A stretch of 64,000 nt of DNA from Mesohalobacter halotolerans. GTDB lineage: Bacteria; Bacteroidota; Bacteroidia; Flavobacteriales; Flavobacteriaceae. The position numbers and the translations under genes are program-made. Shown here piece by piece: positions 54,165 through 63,733 of the stretch (the first letter of the stretch is position 1; each line of letters begins with the position of its first letter). The notes beneath the pieces are model-generated. The model had not been told where the DNA came from, made no database searches, and saw only the letters and a list, made by a program, of their open reading frames with translations. The stretch is taken from positions 62,001 through 126,000 of the forward strand of contig NZ_SWMU01000003.1 in assembly GCF_006120725.1 (NCBI RefSeq), given 5' to 3'.

Positions 54165-54955
54165 GCGTGTAAGACTAATAGCGGCGTTTGTTGGTTCAAT
54201 TTTTTAGCATTGAGTTGGCTGAATATTTGATTACTTATGCTTAAATTTTTAGCCATAAACATGATCATATCTGCATCTAAACAACCATCACAAATACCAT
54301 TTTCGCCTTTATTTTCGATAGGTTTGAATTGATAATTTATTTCTTTAAAAGTTTTAGAAATTTTATGCTTATTGGTTTTTTGAAACATTAAATTGTTTAA
54401 CATTCGGTTGGGAACTTCTAAAATTGACAAGTTTATGGTTTTCCAAAAATTTAATTTACTGATCGTTTTAAAATATTTGTGTTGAAAAGAAGTACTGTAA
54501 TCTAATGGAAATACGATGCGCCCGGGTATTTTTATGACTGAATTTTCAAAAATGACAAGGATTGGGCATTTAATTTTAGTGACAATATCATAAGTGTTTT
54601 TACCAAATTGTCTGTTTTTATCTGAGGTTATCCCTTTTCCACCCATAATAATCATATCGATACTGTTCTTTTCAATATAATTTCTTACAGCATCTACAAG
54701 ATTATTTTTTATAAAGACTTTGGTAAGGGTTTGATTTGGTTTTAACCTTTGCTGTAGTTTTTCGGTATTTGAAGTCAGCGCTTTATGGCGTTGGCTAGAA
54801 CAAACTCCTTCACAGGCTGAACCTTTACAAGGCTTCATGGCATGAAATAAAATGAAATGTACATCTTCTTTACCAAAAAAATTCAGCGCATAATCCTGCA
54901 TTATTTTGGCATTTTCAGAAAAGTCGGTAAGCAATAATACCTGCATAAACTCCAT
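54161..54955 (-). CDS. Usp-like protein with cysteine clusters
   Basis: The 264-residue product resembles a tandem Usp protein (VLLLTDFSENAKIMQDYALN, and IIMGGKGITSDK), but the second half is diverged. It has an unusual group of cysteines near the end of the first strand: Cys43, Cys48 and Cys52 (CKGSACEGVC), plus a CDGC pair at residues 222-225. Such clusters are not part of normal Usp folds and could bind a metal or form disulfides. An ATG three codons in (54946) is an equally good start. It overlaps the other Usp gene tail to tail and lies 66 bases from the regulator gene. Confidence 0.78.
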   Translation of the reverse strand: MEFMQVLLLTDFSENAKIMQDYALNFFGKEDVHFILFHAMKPCKGSACEGVCSSQRHKALTSNTEKLQQRLKPNQTLTKVFIKNNLVDAVRNYIEKNSIDMIIMGGKGITSDKNRQFGKNTYDIVTKIKCPILVIFENSVIKIPGRIVFPLDYSTSFQHKYFKTISKLNFWKTINLSILEVPNRMLNNLMFQKTNKHKISKTFKEINYQFKPIENKGENGICDGCLDADMIMFMAKNLSISNQIFSQLNAKKLNQQTPLLVLHA

Positions 54956-55024
54956 TATAGATGTGCAAATCTAATGGCTAAGCTTATGCTACAAAATGAT
55001 ATTTATCAGTTTTGAAAAAATAGA

Positions 55025-56059
55025 TTAAGAAATTTGTTCAAGTCTTTCAAAATCTAATACTTTAATGTTTCGACCTTCAATTTCGATAAGTCCTTCTTTT
55101 TTTAATTTTGAAAGTGTTCTGATTAAACTTTCTTGAGCGATACCGGCTACTGCTGCCAGATCGGCTCTTGAAATTCTTATTTGTCGAAGTTTATTGCGTT
55201 TAAGTCGCTCAGTAAATAAAATGATGGTTTGTGCCGTTTTTCGCTTTACAGAACTATAGGCCATATCAAGTAGTTGATTTTTGGTATCTTTCAAGTTATG
55301 GTCTAAAACGTCAATAATATCATAAAGCATATTTGTATTTGCATCTAAAAAGCGTTTAAAATCTGTTTTTGGGATACAATACAGCCTTGTGGGTTCCAAG
55401 CATTCTGCAATTTCTTTTGAAGTATTTTGTTTAAATGTAAAATCGCCAAACACATCTTCTGTTTTATACAAAGCTGTAATTAGTTCTTTGCCATTTTCAT
55501 CTATCATGTAAGTTTTTACAACACCTTTTTCAACCATATAAAAGTAATTTGAACCTTTATGACTATCATACACAACCTCAGAAGTTTCAAAAGATTTCAA
55601 TTCATAACTTTTCAGGTGATTTTTTAATTCATCAAAATTACTTAATTTGTAGTTGTTTTTTTGGACATTGTCACGTTGTTGAAGTATTGCTGTTTTGGCT
55701 AATCGACTTTCTATGGCACTTATCAACTCTTCTTCTTCAAATGGTTTTGTCAAGTAGTCATCGGCTCCTAAATCCATACCTTTTCTGATGTCCTTATGGT
55801 CTGTTTTTGCAGAGAGAAAAATGAAGGGAATAAATTTTGTGTTTGCATCTTTGGACAAGGTCTCTAAAACACCGTATCCATCTAGTTCAGGCATCATGAT
55901 ATCGCATACGATAATATCTGGCTTGAAGCTTTTAGCCTCTTCTACTCCTTTAAGACCATCATTTGCGGTTTGTACTTCATATTCTGAGAGTTCTAGAATT
56001 TCAGCAGTATTTTCTCTTACTGTAATATCGTCTTCTATTAATAAGATTTTTTTTGCCAT
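55025..56059 (-). CDS. Receiver-CRP/FNR fusion response regulator
   Basis: The 344-residue protein starts with a CheY-like receiver (acidic pair at residues 10-11, phosphate site Asp53, switch residues FLSAKT and KP at about 105). It continues with a cyclic-nucleotide-binding-type beta barrel (about 150-260) and ends with a CRP-type winged helix (SRADLAAVAGIAQESLIRTL, then GLIEIEGRNIKVLD). The FNR cysteines of an Fe-S cluster are not present. Phosphorylation by the kinase gene whose stop overlaps this start by one base would control the DNA-binding part. Family relatives in Bacteroidota are linked to oxygen or stress control. Confidence 0.9.
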   Translation of the reverse strand: MAKKILLIEDDITVRENTAEILELSEYEVQTANDGLKGVEEAKSFKPDIIVCDIMMPELDGYGVLETLSKDANTKFIPFIFLSAKTDHKDIRKGMDLGADDYLTKPFEEEELISAIESRLAKTAILQQRDNVQKNNYKLSNFDELKNHLKSYELKSFETSEVVYDSHKGSNYFYMVEKGVVKTYMIDENGKELITALYKTEDVFGDFTFKQNTSKEIAECLEPTRLYCIPKTDFKRFLDANTNMLYDIIDVLDHNLKDTKNQLLDMAYSSVKRKTAQTIILFTERLKRNKLRQIRISRADLAAVAGIAQESLIRTLSKLKKEGLIEIEGRNIKVLDFERLEQIS

Positions 56060-57312
56060 TAGTTATCGTGTTTTATTGGAAGTTTTATTTTAAATGTAGA
56101 CCCTTTATTTTCTTGACTTTCAAATGAAATTTCTCCACCTAAATTATCTAAATGTACTTTAATGATATTTAAACCAATTCCGGTACCTTGATTAAGCAAT
56201 GCATTCTCTGCTCTAAAGTAGCGTTCAAATATATGCTGCTTATCTTTATCTGGGATACCGATACCTTCGTCAGTGATCTTACAATTTAAATACTTTTTGT
56301 CAATATTAATATCTAAAGTTATTGTAGTATCTTCTTTTGAATACTTGATCGCATTGTTAAGCAAGTTAGACAGAATCAACTCCAAAACATTCCGATCTTG
56401 ATATAACTCTACATCTTCTATATCCTGAGGATAATTGATAATTTGACCTGATTTAAGCGTTACATTGGCGTTGTAAACGACTTCATTAATTAAGTTTAAT
56501 AAGCTAAAATGATCAAATTTGTAAGTAAACTTTCCAGACTCCAGTCGCTCTACAGATAGAAAGTCATTGAGAATACTAGTTAAATAATGCACTTTATTTT
56601 TGATAGTATTCAGATGTTTATCTCGCTTATCTTGTTGCTCAGTTTTAGTATATTTTTTAGCTAAGGTAGATGATGTTAAAATTCCACTTAAAGGGGTTTT
56701 AAACTCATGAGAAACCAAGGATAAGAATTTCGTTTTTAAATCATTGAGCTCTCGCTCTTTTTGCAATGCTGTTTTTATGCGGGCTTCGGCTTGTTTTCGC
56801 CGCATTATTTCATCTTTAAGTAAATCATTGAGCTCTGATAATTCATCTACACTCGTTTTCAAGTCTTTGGTGCGTCTTTGGACTTTCTCTTCTAGTGAAG
56901 CGTTTAGTTCTAATATTTGTTGCTCTGTTTTGACCCTTTTTGTTATATCTGTAATTAGAGTCATGACATATTTTTCGCCTTCAATTTCAAACGGATTTAG
57001 ACCTGCTTCTACAGGAAACGTTTCCCCTGATTTTTTTAAACCAAATATTTTACGTCCGGCACCCATTTGGCGGGGTTCATCTTTTTTAATAAATGATTTG
57101 ACATGTTTATCGTGTTTACGATGAAACTTTTGAGGAATGAGTGTATTTATGTGTTGATGTTTCAATTCGATTTTATCATAGCCAAACATCTTGGCCGCTG
57201 CCAGATTAAGGTCAACAATTTCTTGTTTTGTGTTGACAATCAAAGCTCCTTCAGAAATACCATCGAATAAAATAGAGAACACATCAGAATCTGATAACGT
57301 AAAAGGTTTCAA
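56059..57312 (-). CDS. PAS-domain sensor histidine kinase
   Basis: The 417-residue protein has no membrane segment or signal peptide. Residues about 10-130 are a PAS domain (GISEGALIVNTKQEIVDLN, and PVEAGLNPFEIEGEKYV) that resembles oxygen-sensor FixL in the segment HRKHDKHV. A coiled coil follows (about 130-185), then HisKA with phospho-His202 (SLVSHEFKTPLSGI) and HATPase_c (N box LSNLLNNAIKYSKE, G boxes ITDEGIGIPDKD and GTGIGLNII). The start codon is TTG at 57312; the next ATG lies inside the PAS core. A -7 element TATTTTTG ends 17 bases upstream. Confidence 0.9.
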   Translation of the reverse strand: MKPFTLSDSDVFSILFDGISEGALIVNTKQEIVDLNLAAAKMFGYDKIELKHQHINTLIPQKFHRKHDKHVKSFIKKDEPRQMGAGRKIFGLKKSGETFPVEAGLNPFEIEGEKYVMTLITDITKRVKTEQQILELNASLEEKVQRRTKDLKTSVDELSELNDLLKDEIMRRKQAEARIKTALQKERELNDLKTKFLSLVSHEFKTPLSGILTSSTLAKKYTKTEQQDKRDKHLNTIKNKVHYLTSILNDFLSVERLESGKFTYKFDHFSLLNLINEVVYNANVTLKSGQIINYPQDIEDVELYQDRNVLELILSNLLNNAIKYSKEDTTITLDINIDKKYLNCKITDEGIGIPDKDKQHIFERYFRAENALLNQGTGIGLNIIKVHLDNLGGEISFESQENKGSTFKIKLPIKHDN

Positions 57313-57329
57313 TTTTAAAAATTTGTCAC

Positions 57330-57337
57330 CAAAAATA
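57330..57337 (-). promoter_or_regulatory. -7 element of the kinase-regulator operon
   Basis: TATTTTTG on the minus strand is a perfect TAnnTTTG. Its position supports the TTG start codon at 57312, with a leader of about 14 bases. Confidence 0.45.
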
Positions 57338-57452
57338 AGAATTTATTAAATAATCATTCAGTAAAAAATGAAATATAAATTTAAATTTGAGGTTCACTCA
57401 AATATCTCTTATCTTGCGATATTGATCTCGTTTTTGTCTATTAAATTTTGTC

Positions 57453-58745
57453 ATGAAATTACTGAAATATACTTTAATACTATTTTGTTTTAAACTGTGT
57501 TTATCGCAGAATTATACCAGTTTTTACACAGGTAATCCCAATAATATTGACACCAATCCGCAATTTGGGATTTGCCTTATGGGTGGCGCCAGTGAAAATG
57601 ACAACGCAATGCAGTGGTTTCTAAATCTGGCAGATGGTGGCGATATTGTCGTATTAAGAACTTCAGGTACAGATGGTTATAATGATTATATGTTTAATCA
57701 GCTTGGAGTCAATCTAAACTCAGTAGAAACCATAAGAATAGACCAAGCGCAAGGAGCGACAGAAAATTATGTTTTACAACAAGTTGCAGAGGCTGAAGCC
57801 ATTTGGTTTGCCGGTGGCGATCAAGCCGATTATGTCAATTATTTTAAGAATACAGCTTTAGAAGATTTACTCAATGACCATATCAACATCAAACAATATC
57901 CTATTGGTGGTATTAGTGCTGGGATGGCGATTTTAAGTGAATTTTATTTTGATGCCTTAAATGGGACAATAACTTCTATCGAAGCCTTGTCAAATCCCTT
58001 TGATCCTAAGTTGTCCTTGGGCACTTCAGATTTTATTGATGCAAATGTTTTATCCAACACCATCACTGATACACATTACGATAATCCCGATAGAAGAGGC
58101 CGTCATATGGCTTTTATGGCAAGGCTGCAAGATCAAATCGGAGAACGCGTTTTTGGCATAGGTTTAGATGAATTTACAGCAGCCTGTATAAACCAGAACG
58201 GTATCGCTCAAATATATGGTGATTTTCCAAACTTTAATGATTATGCCTATTTTATTCAAATCAATTGTTTAGACACGACTTCACCAGAAAGCCTTAACCC
58301 AAATCAAGCCTTGAATTGGAATCTCAATCAAAGTGCAGTTAAGGCATATAAAGTTGCAGGTACTTCAAATGGCACCCACACTTTTGACCTCAATACTTGG
58401 GAAACTGGCAATGGCGGTCAATGGGAGAATTGGTGGGTTAATCAAGGTAATTTTCAATCTCAAAATGCTTCGCCTATTGATTGTGAAAATCTTTCCACTG
58501 TCGAATTTGACGATGAAAGTGTTCAGCTTCATCCTAATCCTGTTCAAAATCTACTACAAATAAGCGCTGACCTAAGCATAAAAAAGATTGAAGTTTACAA
58601 TATTAATGGTGAAATTTTAAAAACTAAACATCTTAAAACAGACCAAACACAAGTTCGTTTCAATGGTTTTCCAAAGGGAATTTACTTAACCAAAATTTAT
58701 TTTATTGATAAATCTTTAACAGTTTACAAAGTGGTCAAAAATTGA
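57453..58745 (+). CDS. Secreted cyanophycinase-like S51 peptidase with T9SS sorting tail
   Basis: The 430-residue protein has a signal peptide (residues 1-18, ending CLSQ). The body resembles the cyanophycinase branch of S51 peptidases, with IWFAGGDQADYVNYF and GGISAGMAIL; Ser155 in the latter is the expected nucleophile. The C-terminal ~80 residues (LHPNPVQNLLQISADLSIKK, and GFPKGIYLTKIYFID) form a T9SS type A sorting domain. So it should be exported through the PorV/PorU pathway coded in this window. Cyanophycinases cut the arginine-aspartate storage polymer; the substrate here is not known and may be another beta-aspartyl peptide. Confidence 0.88.
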   Translation: MKLLKYTLILFCFKLCLSQNYTSFYTGNPNNIDTNPQFGICLMGGASENDNAMQWFLNLADGGDIVVLRTSGTDGYNDYMFNQLGVNLNSVETIRIDQAQGATENYVLQQVAEAEAIWFAGGDQADYVNYFKNTALEDLLNDHINIKQYPIGGISAGMAILSEFYFDALNGTITSIEALSNPFDPKLSLGTSDFIDANVLSNTITDTHYDNPDRRGRHMAFMARLQDQIGERVFGIGLDEFTAACINQNGIAQIYGDFPNFNDYAYFIQINCLDTTSPESLNPNQALNWNLNQSAVKAYKVAGTSNGTHTFDLNTWETGNGGQWENWWVNQGNFQSQNASPIDCENLSTVEFDDESVQLHPNPVQNLLQISADLSIKKIEVYNINGEILKTKHLKTDQTQVRFNGFPKGIYLTKIYFIDKSLTVYKVVKN

Positions 58746-58773
58746 TTGTAATTATTAATTTTTAATCGCTTTA

Positions 58774-61251
58774 CTAAAACGTAAGTCCAAAAATGAGTGC
58801 ACCATCTTGCCAACCTCCATTATATGGCACAACATAGTCTAATCTGAGAAATCTGAATTTACCAAAGCCTAGACGATCTAGACCCACAGATAATTCATGA
58901 TAGGGTGATTGACCATTTATAAATAGGGATTTTGCTGCTAAGATTAGATTACTTTTAAGGTATTTTAATAAGGGCAATCTATTCATTACAAGTCCTTCAA
59001 AATTATGTTCTACTTGTATTTGATTGTGGCTTTGATTAGTTGAACGCTCATAGTAGGGTAGTAAATTAAATTTATCTAAGAAGTCTCCATCCAAAACTAC
59101 ACGAGTTTGATTGCCGTTAAAATGTTTGTAGTCTAAAAAGCTAATGTCATCTGCATTCAAAAATACACCACCATCAATACGGTAACTTAATTTCCCAAAC
59201 CTAGATAAACTCAGTCGTTGTCTCAAATTTATATTAAAAAAGTCGTAATCATAACCCTTTTGTGTCGAGCCAAAAGCTTTTTGATAATTAAATCGAAGTG
59301 TTGGGTATTTTTGAGAAAAGTTATTGTATTTACCACGTGGTGTTGTCGTGTAGGTTTGGTCAAATCTTATTCTAGCATTTAGTTTAAATTTTAAAATATG
59401 ATGCGTTGGGAATAAAATTGAACCAAACGCTTCTGGTGCTAAAGGATTGTTTGAGGTAAATCCGCCATTATCATTGCCAAAAACATGTTCATTTCTTTCG
59501 TTAACTAAAGCTTTACGACGTTGATAAGAAAGGTTTGCCATTGCCCTTATACCGTTGACAATCTCTTGAGAATATGCAGCCTCAATAAACTGTCTATCAT
59601 AGAGTTTTAAATAGTTTTCTTCAAAAAAAATAGCTGCAACATTAAGTGCTATATTCGATGTCGTATTAGACGAATTGATTTCGGTAGCTTCTACACCACC
59701 ACGCAAGGTGAAGTAAGGTCTCGAAAAATTATTAAACTTTTTGGTAAAATACCCAACAGCTCTCAGCATTTCGTCCGACAAACCATAATTAAGACTTGAA
59801 CCCACACGCCAATATTTATCAAAAGTATTTAATGTATCGCGTTGGGTAAAGTTAAAGTTTGTACTAGCATTAAAGCCTTGGACAGTATTGAAATTAAGAT
59901 TGTCTAAACCGACTACACCATCATAGCTAAAATGCCTGCTGTCGATAGTGTTTTGCCAACTATAGCCTAAAATTGGGTCTAGAATCTTAAATTGATTTCT
60001 GGCTTGATCTATAGAGTCTTTGTACTTTTTGGAGTTTCTTACAGTTTGTACACTATCTTTCTTTTTGTAGTCCTCAATTTCTTCATTTGTTAACGGTAAT
60101 GGTCTTGCCTTATTCCAAAACAAACTATCCTTTTGGTTAGCGTATCGCTCAAAAGAAGTAATTTCTTTGCTAAAAAATCCATTTTCAAAACCGGGATTAA
60201 ACTCATAGTTAGCATAAGAGGCTACAAACTGACCAGAACCAGAAATACCCAATATTTTCCAATTGAACTTAAAACTTTGAGAGAGTAAAACCCAAAATTT
60301 ATCTTTAGCATTATAAGTAAAATTCTGTTTAAAATTTAATTTTTCTAAAGGCGTAACATTTATAGACTTACCATTTGTATTTAGGTCTACACCGTAAAGC
60401 TCCCAAGTCTCATCCACAATAAAAATTGAACCAGAGAACACTCTGTCGTTTTTACGCTTGGGGATGACTTTTATTTCATTGATTGCAAACCCATTGTCAT
60501 CATAAAATATGCCTTCGAGTTTGTATCTGTAATAGTCAAACGCAAAATCGGCGATAGGTGAGATCAAATTGACATTAATCTCTAATGTATTTTCATAAAA
60601 ACTCAAGTTAAAATCTTGCGCTGAATTAAAACTAAAACCATTATCATCACCACTTACCTTAGAGGCCGTAATATTTTCCTTAAAATTATCAGGAGCTTTA
60701 AACGCAATTTCTGAAACAGTCTCACTTAAATAAACAATCCCACTTCGCGTAGAGTCTAGTGAACCTCCTAAATCCCCAATTTCTTGTCCGAGAATCCTTT
60801 CGGGGACATTCTGCACTTTCCACAAACCTTTAGAATAAAAATCAGCTTGGTAGGATAGTCGTTTAGATAAATTAATTTCACGTTGTTCTATCGCTTGTTC
60901 AATTATTTTATCAGCCGGATTTTCATCAGACTTGACAACCACTTCAGCTAAGCTTGTAGCAATCGCTTTCATGATAATTTTTGGATTATCCTGTTTTCTA
61001 AGTTTAGTGATAGGAATTTTTTGAGTTTTATAGCCTAAGTATTTGAAGACAATATCTCTTTTACTGAAATCTTCTACATCTAATTCAAATCTACCGTCAA
61101 GATTGGTTGTCGTACCTTTGTATGTCCCTTCTATATAGACGTTGACATTGGCTAAATTTTGATCTAAACTATCTACAACTATACCTTTAACTGTTTGTGC
61201 TTCAGCAAAAAAGACACTAAAGATAATTCCTAAAAATACAAATTGTTTCAA
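58774..61251 (-). CDS. DUF5686 outer-membrane protein with carboxypeptidase-like regulatory domain
   Basis: At 825 residues this protein has a signal peptide (KQFVFLGIIFSVFFAEAQ), a CarboxypepD_reg-like domain (residues about 20-95, including VDSLDQNLANVNVYIEGTYK), and a large DUF5686 barrel-like region ending in a terminal phenylalanine (GALIFGLTF) as outer-membrane barrels do. I took the TTG at 61251 because it puts the signal peptide at the very start and lies after the smpB stop; a GTG at 61287 overlaps smpB by 26 bases and would add 12 residues. The family is common in Bacteroidota; its function is unknown. Confidence 0.82.
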   Translation of the reverse strand: MKQFVFLGIIFSVFFAEAQTVKGIVVDSLDQNLANVNVYIEGTYKGTTTNLDGRFELDVEDFSKRDIVFKYLGYKTQKIPITKLRKQDNPKIIMKAIATSLAEVVVKSDENPADKIIEQAIEQREINLSKRLSYQADFYSKGLWKVQNVPERILGQEIGDLGGSLDSTRSGIVYLSETVSEIAFKAPDNFKENITASKVSGDDNGFSFNSAQDFNLSFYENTLEINVNLISPIADFAFDYYRYKLEGIFYDDNGFAINEIKVIPKRKNDRVFSGSIFIVDETWELYGVDLNTNGKSINVTPLEKLNFKQNFTYNAKDKFWVLLSQSFKFNWKILGISGSGQFVASYANYEFNPGFENGFFSKEITSFERYANQKDSLFWNKARPLPLTNEEIEDYKKKDSVQTVRNSKKYKDSIDQARNQFKILDPILGYSWQNTIDSRHFSYDGVVGLDNLNFNTVQGFNASTNFNFTQRDTLNTFDKYWRVGSSLNYGLSDEMLRAVGYFTKKFNNFSRPYFTLRGGVEATEINSSNTTSNIALNVAAIFFEENYLKLYDRQFIEAAYSQEIVNGIRAMANLSYQRRKALVNERNEHVFGNDNGGFTSNNPLAPEAFGSILFPTHHILKFKLNARIRFDQTYTTTPRGKYNNFSQKYPTLRFNYQKAFGSTQKGYDYDFFNINLRQRLSLSRFGKLSYRIDGGVFLNADDISFLDYKHFNGNQTRVVLDGDFLDKFNLLPYYERSTNQSHNQIQVEHNFEGLVMNRLPLLKYLKSNLILAAKSLFINGQSPYHELSVGLDRLGFGKFRFLRLDYVVPYNGGWQDGALIFGLTF

Positions 61252-61261
61252 TAGAATATTA

Positions 61262-61723
61262 TTAATTATTGAAGGCTTTTTTAACACGATCTAGACGCCT
61301 TTTAGTGTCTCGTTTTTTAATATCTTCACGCTTATCGTATAGCTTTTTACCTTTACAAAGTGCAATGACAAGTTTAGCAATACCTCTGTCGTTAATAAAT
61401 AACCGAAGTGGAATAATAGTCAAACCGGTATTTCTAACGTCTTTATATAGTTTTTTGAGTTCTTTTTTTTGCAATAAAAGTTTACGCTCACTTTTAGGGT
61501 TGTGGTTAAAATGTGTCGCATGCGAATATTCTTGAATATGCATATTAATGACAAACAATTCACCATTGTCGTTAAATTCACAAAAGCTTTCAGCAATTGA
61601 AGCTTTTCCAGATCGAATAGATTTAATTTCAGTGCCAACAAGCTTGATTCCTGCTGTATATCGATCCAAAATTTCATACTGAAATTTGGCCTTTCTGTTT
61701 TTAATATTGATATTATTACTCAT
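61262..61723 (-). CDS. smpB: SsrA-binding protein SmpB
   Basis: SmpB binds tmRNA and delivers it to stalled ribosomes for trans-translation. The 153-residue chain has the usual length and motifs: NRKAKFQYEILDRYTAGIKL, GTEIKSIRSGKASIAESF, and the C-terminal basic tail KKLYDKREDIKKRDTKRRLDR. The tmRNA gene (ssrA) is not in this window. It lies in a run with cinA and the FAH gene (minus strand), 3 bases after cinA ends. Confidence 0.96.
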   Translation of the reverse strand: MSNNINIKNRKAKFQYEILDRYTAGIKLVGTEIKSIRSGKASIAESFCEFNDNGELFVINMHIQEYSHATHFNHNPKSERKLLLQKKELKKLYKDVRNTGLTIIPLRLFINDRGIAKLVIALCKGKKLYDKREDIKKRDTKRRLDRVKKAFNN

Positions 61724-61726
61724 GTT

Positions 61727-62971
61727 CTAATCTTTTAATCGGTCGTAAAGCATTTCAAGGGCCTTATTGACAGCTTTTTGGGTAACACGTTCGCGATGAT
61801 TGCCAAAATTAAATTTTTTAACAGTAACCTCAGACAGATGAGCCAAAGCTATAAAAACCGTTCCAATTTCAGCATCACTATCGCCTTTAGTTGGTCCAGC
61901 ATTTCCAGTTGTTGCAACAGCAATGTCACTTTTAAATAAATTTTGTACGCTCAAAGCCATTTCCTTTGTAATCTCTGCACTTACCACAGAATGAGCTTGA
62001 ATAAAGTCTTTTGAGATATTCAAAACATCGTGTTTTGCTGAAGTGGCATAACTTACTATGCTGCCTTTAAAATATGCTGAAGCACCAGGAATTTCAGTAA
62101 ATTTTGCTGCCAATCGACCACCTGTGCAACTTTCTGCTGTGGCTAGAGTGAGGTGTTTATCAGTCAAACTTTTGGCAATATTCTCTTCTATGGTGTTTTC
62201 ATCTTCGTAACCTTTAATGATATCTCCTATAAGTTCGTGCAATTTTTTAATTTCCTTATTGATGCTGCTTTGCAATACTTCTTCATCATCACCACGAGCC
62301 GTAAGCCTAAGCCGTACACGCCCTAAACTTGGTAAATAGGCAAGCTTGATAAATTTTGGGAGATTGTTATGCCAAGCCTCAATTTTATCGGCTATTGCAC
62401 TTTCGCCAAGGCCGTAAGTTAAAACAGTTTTGTGTAAAATAAATGGACGATTAAATCGGTCTTTAAGCCTTGGAATAACCTCTTTTCTTACTAATCCTTT
62501 CATCTCAAAGGGCACACCCGGTAAAGCTATATAAACTTTACCTTCTTTTTCAAACCACATCCCTGGCGCTGTACCGTATTGATTATTCAGCGCAATACAT
62601 TTTGAAGGTAAATAAGCCTGTGATCGATTGGCTTCTAAAATAGGGTGATTTACATATTTTTCAAAAATATCTTCTACATGCTGCAGTGTATTTTGGTCCA
62701 GAACCAACTCGTCATTAAAAAAACGACACATTGTATGTTTTGTTAAATCATCTTTTGTAGGTCCTAAACCGCCAGTGGTTATGATGACATCTACCCTATT
62801 TTCAGCATCTTTTAAAGCCTTTAGAATGGTGTCTTGTTCATCTTTAATTGAAGTAATCTGTAAGATATCAATACCGATTTTATTGAGCTGTTGACCCAAA
62901 AAAGCAGAATTGGTATCTACAATTTGACCAATCAATATCTCGTCACCTATTGTTATGATTTCAGCGTTCAT
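61727..62971 (-). CDS. cinA: CinA-family nucleotide-processing protein
   Basis: The 414-residue chain has the N-terminal molybdopterin-binding-like domain ([20 protein letters not shown] and [11 protein letters not shown]) and the C-terminal CinA amidase domain ([21 protein letters not shown] at about residue 277, with the catalytic Ser). Known activities are ADP-ribose or NAD-derivative pyrophosphatase for the N-terminal part and NMN deamidase for the C-terminal part (PncC-like). Despite the name, a competence role is not implied here. It starts right after the FAH gene with no spacer. Confidence 0.94.
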   Translation of the reverse strand: MNAEIITIGDEILIGQIVDTNSAFLGQQLNKIGIDILQITSIKDEQDTILKALKDAENRVDVIITTGGLGPTKDDLTKHTMCRFFNDELVLDQNTLQHVEDIFEKYVNHPILEANRSQAYLPSKCIALNNQYGTAPGMWFEKEGKVYIALPGVPFEMKGLVRKEVIPRLKDRFNRPFILHKTVLTYGLGESAIADKIEAWHNNLPKFIKLAYLPSLGRVRLRLTARGDDEEVLQSSINKEIKKLHELIGDIIKGYEDENTIEENIAKSLTDKHLTLATAESCTGGRLAAKFTEIPGASAYFKGSIVSYATSAKHDVLNISKDFIQAHSVVSAEITKEMALSVQNLFKSDIAVATTGNAGPTKGDSDAEIGTVFIALAHLSEVTVKKFNFGNHRERVTQKAVNKALEMLYDRLKD

Positions 62972-63583
62972 TTACTTTACATTAACTTTAAAAATCTCGT
63001 GGTCTTCTATTTTACCTATTAATACATCGTTTTCTTTTATTTTTCCAACACCCGATGGCGTTCCAGTAAAAATGATATCACCAATTTTTAAAGTAAAAAA
63101 TTGAGAGACGTAAGCGATGAGTTCGTCAATTGTCCAAAGCATCAATTTGGTATTACCATTTTGAACTATATCATTATTTTTAAGTAATGAAAAGTTTAGA
63201 TTGGATAAGTCAAAATCTGTTTTATCAAACCAACGTCGTCCAATAAGTGTTGCACCATCAAAGCCTTTTGCCTTTTCCCAAGGTAAGCCTTTTGCTTTGA
63301 GTTTTGATTGCAAATCTCGCGCTGTAAAATCAATACCTAAACCAATCTTTTGATAATATTTATGGGCAAAATGAGGCTGAATATATTTCCCCAGCTTATT
63401 TATTTTAACCAAAAGTTCAACTTCATGATGTACTTCACTTGAAAATTCAGGAATTACAAACGGATGTGATTTGGGGAGTACCGAGGAGTCTGGTTTTATA
63501 AAAACAACAGGGTTGTCTGGTTTTTTATTTTTTAATTCACTGATATGCTCGGTATAATTACGACCGATACAAATTATTTTCAT
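62972..63583 (-). CDS. Fumarylacetoacetate hydrolase family protein
   Basis: At 203 residues this is the short FAH-fold form. The metal-site pattern HHEVELLVKINK is at about residues 53-64, and GIDFTARDLQSKLKAKGLPW and IIFTGTPSGVG are family signatures. Members include 2-hydroxyhepta-diene isomerases, acylpyruvases and oxaloacetate decarboxylases (FAHD1-like). The size and the GLPWEKAKGFDG segment fit acylpyruvase/oxaloacetate decarboxylase-like forms best, but the substrate is not certain. I chose the ATG at 63583; one at 63595 adds four residues and lies almost at the predicted transcript start. Confidence 0.88.
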   Translation of the reverse strand: MKIICIGRNYTEHISELKNKKPDNPVVFIKPDSSVLPKSHPFVIPEFSSEVHHEVELLVKINKLGKYIQPHFAHKYYQKIGLGIDFTARDLQSKLKAKGLPWEKAKGFDGATLIGRRWFDKTDFDLSNLNFSLLKNNDIVQNGNTKLMLWTIDELIAYVSQFFTLKIGDIIFTGTPSGVGKIKENDVLIGKIEDHEIFKVNVK

Positions 63584-63606
63584 AAACAAACTCATTAAAA
63601 TTGTTA

Positions 63607-63614
63607 CAAATGTA
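63607..63614 (-). promoter_or_regulatory. -7 element of the FAH-cinA-smpB-DUF5686 run
   Basis: TACATTTG on the minus strand is a perfect TAnnTTTG. No clear TTG at the -33 distance. It could drive all four minus-strand genes down to 58774. Confidence 0.45.
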
Positions 63615-63674
63615 AACTATGCACCAGTGACTTTGACTTAAAATTAAGCTAAATCATAATTTGGGTTAAAAATC

Positions 63675-63704
63675 TTGTTTCAACTTTATAAATTATTACT
63701 TTTG
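63675..63704 (+). promoter_or_regulatory. Promoter of sucC
   Basis: TTG (63675-63677) and a perfect TACTTTTG (63697-63704) are 19 bases apart. Transcription would start near 63708, giving a leader of about 26 bases before the ATG at 63734. Confidence 0.68.
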
Positions 63705-63733
63705 TGCAATTCAAAATTATATAATTTTAGATT

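Noticed and set aside
61252-61287. GTG start of the DUF5686 gene at 61287
   Set aside because: It overlaps smpB by 26 bases and would push the signal peptide 12 residues inward; the TTG at 61251 is a better fit.
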